Source of the DNA: Boseongicola sp.
GTDB lineage: Bacteria > Pseudomonadota > Alphaproteobacteria > Rhodobacterales > Rhodobacteraceae
Assembly: GCA_014075275.1 (NCBI GenBank)
Contig: CP046179.1
Span: 3,539,165-3,603,164, forward strand
DNA length: 64,000 bases
Direction: 5' to 3'
In this document: positions 60,518 to 64,000 of the stretch, one piece after another
Numbering within the stretch: the first letter of the stretch is position 1
How the letters are laid out: each line of letters begins with the position of its first letter
The notes under the pieces: generated by a model
Told to the model about the DNA's origin: nothing
Seen by the model: the letters and a program-made list of their open reading frames with translations, nothing else
Databases searched by the model: none
Program-made: the position numbers and the translations under genes

Positions 60518-60954
60518 TGCTCACGCTCGACCTAACGAACGCGCCGCGCTGGCATAGTCTTGCCCCCGGCGTGCGGGCGCAACTGCGACCGCTGACTACC
60601 GCGCTGATGGTGGCCACCCGCAGCGATCCCGCCGTCGAAGCGGTCCCCAAAGAGGCCTCCGACGAGGAGCGCGCCGTGGCCTTCGCCAAAGCTCTCGCAC
60701 GGAGGGCGGTGCTCGCCTGGGACGGCATCGGCGACGCGGACGGCGAGCCGATCGATCCCAGCCCCGAGGCCATCGACGCGCTGCTCGATGTCTGGCCTAT
60801 CTTCGAGGCCTTCCAGCTGACCTACGTCTCCAAAGGCCTGCTGCTGGAACAGGAAAAAAACGTCTCCGCGTCCTTGCCGAGTGGTCCTTCGGCGGGGGCG
60901 AACGCTACTGCGACGCCTGCCAAACGGCGTGCGAAGACTGCCCGGCGTGGCTGA
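60517..60954 (+). CDS. Tail assembly chaperone, short form (gpG-like)
   Basis: Protein of 145 residues (MLTLDLTNAPRWHSLAPGVRAQL). The middle is helical (DEERAVAFAKALARRAVLAWDGIGD), then DALLDVWPIFEAFQLTYVSKGLLLEQEKN and a basic disordered tail after the frameshift site. It coats the tape measure before tube polymerisation. An A7 slippery sequence near codon 113-115 allows a longer GT-like fusion. Confidence 0.7.
   Translation: MLTLDLTNAPRWHSLAPGVRAQLRPLTTALMVATRSDPAVEAVPKEASDEERAVAFAKALARRAVLAWDGIGDADGEPIDPSPEAIDALLDVWPIFEAFQLTYVSKGLLLEQEKNVSASLPSGPSAGANATATPAKRRAKTARRG
60855..60861 (+). other. Slippery heptamer A AAA AAC for -1 frameshift (G to GT)
   Basis: In the zero frame the codons are GAA AAA AAC. 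The heptamer A AAA AAC fits the X XXY YYZ rule exactly. A -1 slip leads into an open frame that continues to a stop at 61179-61181. The layout matches the G/GT switch of lambda. Confidence 0.75.
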
Positions 60955-61181
60955 ACCGGCCGCTGACTTACGAGGGTTGGCAGGTCTGGGACTTGGTCGA
61001 CCGTCTCGGCGGCCAGCTCCGCGTTCTGCCGGGTGCGGTGATCGGCTGGGACCTGACCGCTGCGCTCGCTCTCGGTGACGCGCTCGGCATCCCACCCCTG
61101 GCCATGGCCGAACTGCTGCCCGTCATTGAATCCGTGATGGTTGCGAAGCTCAACGAACAGATGGATCATTCCAATGGCTGA
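60861..61181 (+). CDS. T-like extension of the tail assembly chaperone (made by -1 frameshift)
   Basis: The -1 frame after the slippery site reads RLRVLAEWSFGGGERYCDACQTAC, EDCPAW, then LTYEGWQVWDLVDRLGGQLRVLP and so on to MDHSNG, 106 residues. The frame has no good start of its own, so it should be made only as a fusion, giving a total protein of 221 residues. Four Cys in CDACQTACEDC could bind a metal. Its 3' end overlaps the tape measure start by 8 bases. Confidence 0.7.
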   Translation, partial: RLRVLAEWSFGGGERYCDACQTACEDCPAWLNRPLTYEGWQVWDLVDRLGGQLRVLPGAVIGWDLTAALALGDALGIPPLAMAELLPVIESVMVAKLNEQMDHSNG

Positions 61182-63591
61182 AAAGCGCGTTTCTGTCCGC
61201 CTTGCCGCGGTCGGTGGCCGACAGGTGCGCGCCGAACTGGAAGGTGTCGGTGAGGCCGGGGTGCGAGGGTTCGGGCGGCTCAGCCGCGAGATGGAGGCGG
61301 CCAACGCCCGACTTGCGGCGTTCTCCCGTCGTGTTGCAGTGGCTGCCGCTGCCGCCGTGGCCGCCGCCGCTGCTGCTGGCGTGGCGATGGTCCGATCCGG
61401 GCTGCAAACCGTCGATGCGCAGGCCAAGCTCGCGCAGTCGCTGGGGACCACCGTCGCCTCGATCCAGACGCTGGAGCGCGCGGGCGAGCTGGCGGGCGTG
61501 TCGATGTCCGGCATCGAGCAGGCCACCAAGGATCTGACGCGCCGTCTCAGCCAGGCGGCCGCCGGGACCGGACCTGCCGCCGACGCGCTGGATCGGCTGG
61601 GGCTTTCGGCTGCCGACCTAATTTCCCTGCCGCTGGATCAGCGTGTGGGCGCGATCAACGCGGCCATCGAGGAATTTGTGCCCGCAGCCGAACGCGCGGC
61701 CGTCGCCGGTCAGCTCTTTGGCGAGGAAGGCTCCATCGCCATGTCGCGGATCGACACCGCGACGCTGCGCCAGGCGAAAGAGGATGTTCTGGCCTTCGGC
61801 GTCGTCGTGTCGGAGCAGGATGCCGACCAGATCGAGCAGACGAACGACGCCATCTCAAGGTTGGGGCTGATCTGGCGCGGGCTGTCGAACCAGCTGACGG
61901 TCGCTGCGGCACCCGCGCTGGAAGCGGTCGCGAATGCCATGGCGGCGGTTGCGAGCCGCACAGGCCCGCTCGGCATCGCGATCCGCAGTGTCTTCGACAA
62001 CATCGGCCGTCTGACCACCTATGCCGCTACGTTTGTGGCTTTTCTTGCAGGGCGTTGGGTCGCCGGGATTGCCGTCGCAGCTCTCTCGGTCCGTGGCCTC
62101 GCCACCGCGCTGGTGCTCCTTCGTGGGGCACTGATCCGCACCGGCATCGGCGCGTTGATCGTTGGCGCGGGCGAGCTCGTCTACCAGTTCACCCGCCTTG
62201 TTACTGGCGCGGGCGGATTTGGAGAGGCGATGTCGCTTCTGAAGGACCTCGCCGTCGAGGTGTGGGACCGCATCAAGATGGGGGCAGCTGCGGCGGGCGC
62301 TGCGGCCACTGCAATGTTTTTCGATCTGAAGTCTGATGCGGCGTCGGGTATGCAGAGCGCCATCGAAAGCGTCGTGACTTTCGGCAACACGGCCGCGAAC
62401 ACCTTCGAGGGGGCCTACGAGGCGATCAAGGCGATCTGGGGACTGCTGCCAGCCGCCATCGGCGATCTGGCGTTTCAGGCGGCCAACAGCCTGATCGACG
62501 GCGTTGAGGCGATGCTGAACGGCGTCGTCTCGCGGATCAACACATTCATCGGGGGGATCAACCAGGGGCTGGAAGCGCTCGGGTCAGAGCGTCGCATCTC
62601 GATCATTCCCGATCTCGAACTTGGTCAGATCGAGAACCGGTTTGAGGGCGCAGCAACTGCCGCGACCACAGCCGCACAGACCGCCTTCGACCGCGCTTTT
62701 GAGGATAACCCGCTTTCCGCACCCGATCTCGGGCTCACTGCGGCGGCCAATACTGCGCTTGCCACGGCCAACACATATCGTGGCGCGGCCCACGATCTGG
62801 CCGAAGGCGCGCGCGCGCCACTCGCCAGTTGGCAGGCATTGCGTGATGCGGTGCGGGGCAGCGATGAAGCTGGCGCGAACGCGCTGACCGAGGCGACCAA
62901 CGCGGCGGAGCGATTGGAAACTGCCCTTGGCGATGCCGGACAGGCGGCCACGGGTGCGGGTGCAGCGGCCGAGACTGCTGCCGCTGCAGCCGAACCTGAC
63001 ATCGACGCCGCAGTTTCCGGCTGGCAGGCGGTCACCGCAGCGCTCAGCGACTATGCCAGCAAGGCGCGCGAGATTGGCGGGGACATCGGCCAGAGCCTCG
63101 TCAGCGCGTTCCAGTCGGCCGAGAATGCGGTCGGCGAATTCGTGAAAATCGGCAAGCTGGATTTCCGCGATCTGGTTACCTCGCTGCTGGCCGATCTCTC
63201 CAAGCTGGCGGCGAGGCGGTTCATCCTCGGGCCTATTGCCAACGCGCTCTCTGGCGCGCTGGGGGGCGCGGGCGGGATCTTCGCCAACATCCTGCACGCG
63301 GGCGGCATGGTCGGAGACTCTTCGCCAAGCCGGATGGTCCCGGCGATGGCTTTCGCGGCAGCGCCTCGCATGCATGCCGGCGGCGTTGCAGGGCTCCGCC
63401 ACGATGAAGTTCCGGCCATCTTGCAACGCGGCGAGCGCGTGCTGTCTCGCCGCGAAGCTCAGAGCTACGGCGCAGCCGGTGGCGTGAATGTCACCATCAT
63501 GGCGCGCGACGCCGAGAGCTTCCGGCAGTCCCGGACGCAGGTTGCGGCGGACATCGCCCGCGCCGTCTCGCTCGGGCGAAGGGGTATGTGA
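61174..63591 (+). CDS. Tail tape measure protein
   Basis: Protein of 805 residues (MAEKRVSVRLAAVGGRQVRAEL...). Long alanine-rich helices alternate with membrane-like segments (about residues 55-75 and 285-345), as typical of tape measures. The C-terminal region is WQAVTAALSDYASKAREIGGDIGQSLVSAFQSAENAVGEFVKIGKLDFRDLVTSLLADLSKLAARRFI, then GG-rich turns. The length suggests a relatively short siphophage tail. ATG at 61174 overlaps the chaperone stop. Confidence 0.85.
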   Translation: MAEKRVSVRLAAVGGRQVRAELEGVGEAGVRGFGRLSREMEAANARLAAFSRRVAVAAAAAVAAAAAAGVAMVRSGLQTVDAQAKLAQSLGTTVASIQTLERAGELAGVSMSGIEQATKDLTRRLSQAAAGTGPAADALDRLGLSAADLISLPLDQRVGAINAAIEEFVPAAERAAVAGQLFGEEGSIAMSRIDTATLRQAKEDVLAFGVVVSEQDADQIEQTNDAISRLGLIWRGLSNQLTVAAAPALEAVANAMAAVASRTGPLGIAIRSVFDNIGRLTTYAATFVAFLAGRWVAGIAVAALSVRGLATALVLLRGALIRTGIGALIVGAGELVYQFTRLVTGAGGFGEAMSLLKDLAVEVWDRIKMGAAAAGAAATAMFFDLKSDAASGMQSAIESVVTFGNTAANTFEGAYEAIKAIWGLLPAAIGDLAFQAANSLIDGVEAMLNGVVSRINTFIGGINQGLEALGSERRISIIPDLELGQIENRFEGAATAATTAAQTAFDRAFEDNPLSAPDLGLTAAANTALATANTYRGAAHDLAEGARAPLASWQALRDAVRGSDEAGANALTEATNAAERLETALGDAGQAATGAGAAAETAAAAAEPDIDAAVSGWQAVTAALSDYASKAREIGGDIGQSLVSAFQSAENAVGEFVKIGKLDFRDLVTSLLADLSKLAARRFILGPIANALSGALGGAGGIFANILHAGGMVGDSSPSRMVPAMAFAAAPRMHAGGVAGLRHDEVPAILQRGERVLSRREAQSYGAAGGVNVTIMARDAESFRQSRTQVAADIARAVSLGRRGM

Positions 63592-64000
63592 TGGCGTTTC
63601 ACGAAGTCCGGTTTCCCGACAATATCAGCCGGGGTGCGCGCGGCGGGCCCGAGCGGCGGACCCAGATCGTCGAACTCGCTTCCGGCGACGAGGAGCGCAA
63701 CGCCAGCTGGGCGAACAGCCGCCGCCGCTACGATGTCGCCTATGGCATCCGCCGCGCGGACGATCTGGCGGCGGTCGTGGCCTTCTTCGAGGCCCGCAAC
63801 GGTCGGCTGCATGGCTTTAGGTTCAAGGACTGGGGCGACCACAAGTCCTGCGTTCCCTCGGGAACGCCGGCACCGAACAATCAGGCGATTGGCACCGGCG
63901 ACGGCGCGACGACCGCCTTCCAACTAATCAAGCGCTACACCTCCGGGGTGCAATCCTGGACGCGCGCCATCGCTAAACCAGTGACCGGAACCGTGCGCAT
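63591..64000 (+). CDS. DUF2460 tail protein (TIGR02217-type), truncated by window end
   Basis: The first 136 residues are visible (MAFHEVRFPDNISRGARGGPERRTQIVELASGDEERNASW, then RRRYDVAYGIRRADDLAAVVAFFEARNGRLHGFRFKDW). This is the DUF2460 family, also encoded in gene-transfer-agent tail clusters of Rhodobacteraceae. Its ATG overlaps the tape measure stop. It is probably a distal tail component. The frame runs open to the edge. Confidence 0.8.
   Translation, partial: MAFHEVRFPDNISRGARGGPERRTQIVELASGDEERNASWANSRRRYDVAYGIRRADDLAAVVAFFEARNGRLHGFRFKDWGDHKSCVPSGTPAPNNQAIGTGDGATTAFQLIKRYTSGVQSWTRAIAKPVTGTVR

Noticed and set aside
50586..64000. The structural genes as a gene transfer agent
   Set aside because: Terminase GpA/Nu1, repressor, recombinase and replication genes are present, which fits a prophage; only the last gene resembles agent tail proteins.

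Overview
The window looks like a chromosome segment from an alphaproteobacterium of the Rhodobacteraceae (roseobacter-type). The basis is protein recognition only: the dac-tmk-holB-tatD-MBL housekeeping block, the gene types in the nicotinate-like cluster, and a phage typical of this family. No database search was possible. A host-type half (1 to about 30.7 kb) is followed by a visibly more GC-rich accessory half (about 31 kb to the end) that is mostly a prophage truncated by the window edge.

Region 1 (1-13.8 kb) is an N-heteroaromatic catabolic island. A complete branched-chain-amino-acid-type ABC importer (substrate-binding protein, two permeases, two ATPases) leads straight into an enamidase-like amidohydrolase. 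A convergent operon reads leftward from about 13.8 kb: FAD subunit, fused iron-sulfur/molybdopterin hydroxylase, 6-hydroxynicotinate reductase, a UPF0280 protein, two tandem DUF1185 (AA_synth) proteins and a MarR regulator. Together they outline hydroxylation, ring reduction and hydrolytic ring opening of nicotinate or a close analogue. The DUF1185 pair and the UPF0280 protein have no assigned role. A promoter with an overlapping palindrome sits in front of the FAD gene.

Region 2 (13.9-23.7 kb) holds a glutathione transferase, a small membrane protein, an inositol dehydrogenase and a sugar ABC permease/ATPase pair. An IS3-family element follows. It sits between the 3' stub of the sugar-binding-protein gene and the 5' part of a ferric-reductase-like gene. 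The two flanks belong to different genes, so this is an IS-associated deletion and not a simple insertion. Next come a fused alpha/beta 2-oxoacid dehydrogenase E1, a FabD-like acyltransferase and an unannotated 56-residue ORF.

Region 3 (23.7-30.7 kb) is core genome: AEC transporter, MBL hydrolase, TatD, HolB, Tmk, D-Ala-D-Ala carboxypeptidase, a SPOR lipoprotein and tRNA-Ser(TGA). A degenerate copy of the tRNA 3' end lies about 0.3 kb downstream.

Region 4 (31-37 kb) is an integration/defence segment: a DUF3883 nuclease-like protein, a serine-recombinase cassette, and a Phd-DarT-DarG DNA ADP-ribosylation toxin-antitoxin operon with a palindromic operator candidate.

Region 5 (37-64 kb) is a lambda-like siphophage prophage. 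It has a CI-type repressor facing an early operon, a replication module (AAA ATPase, Cas4-like Fe-S nuclease, primase-helicase with an iteron-like array, RuvC-like resolvase), an orphan methyltransferase, Nu1/GpA terminase, gpW, portal, a protease/capsid fusion with an internal start, tail genes with a -1 frameshift site, the tape measure and the start of a DUF2460 gene. A reverse-strand gene with an RNxxxH (HEPN-like) motif interrupts the structural operon and is the best candidate for an undescribed anti-phage or toxin gene.
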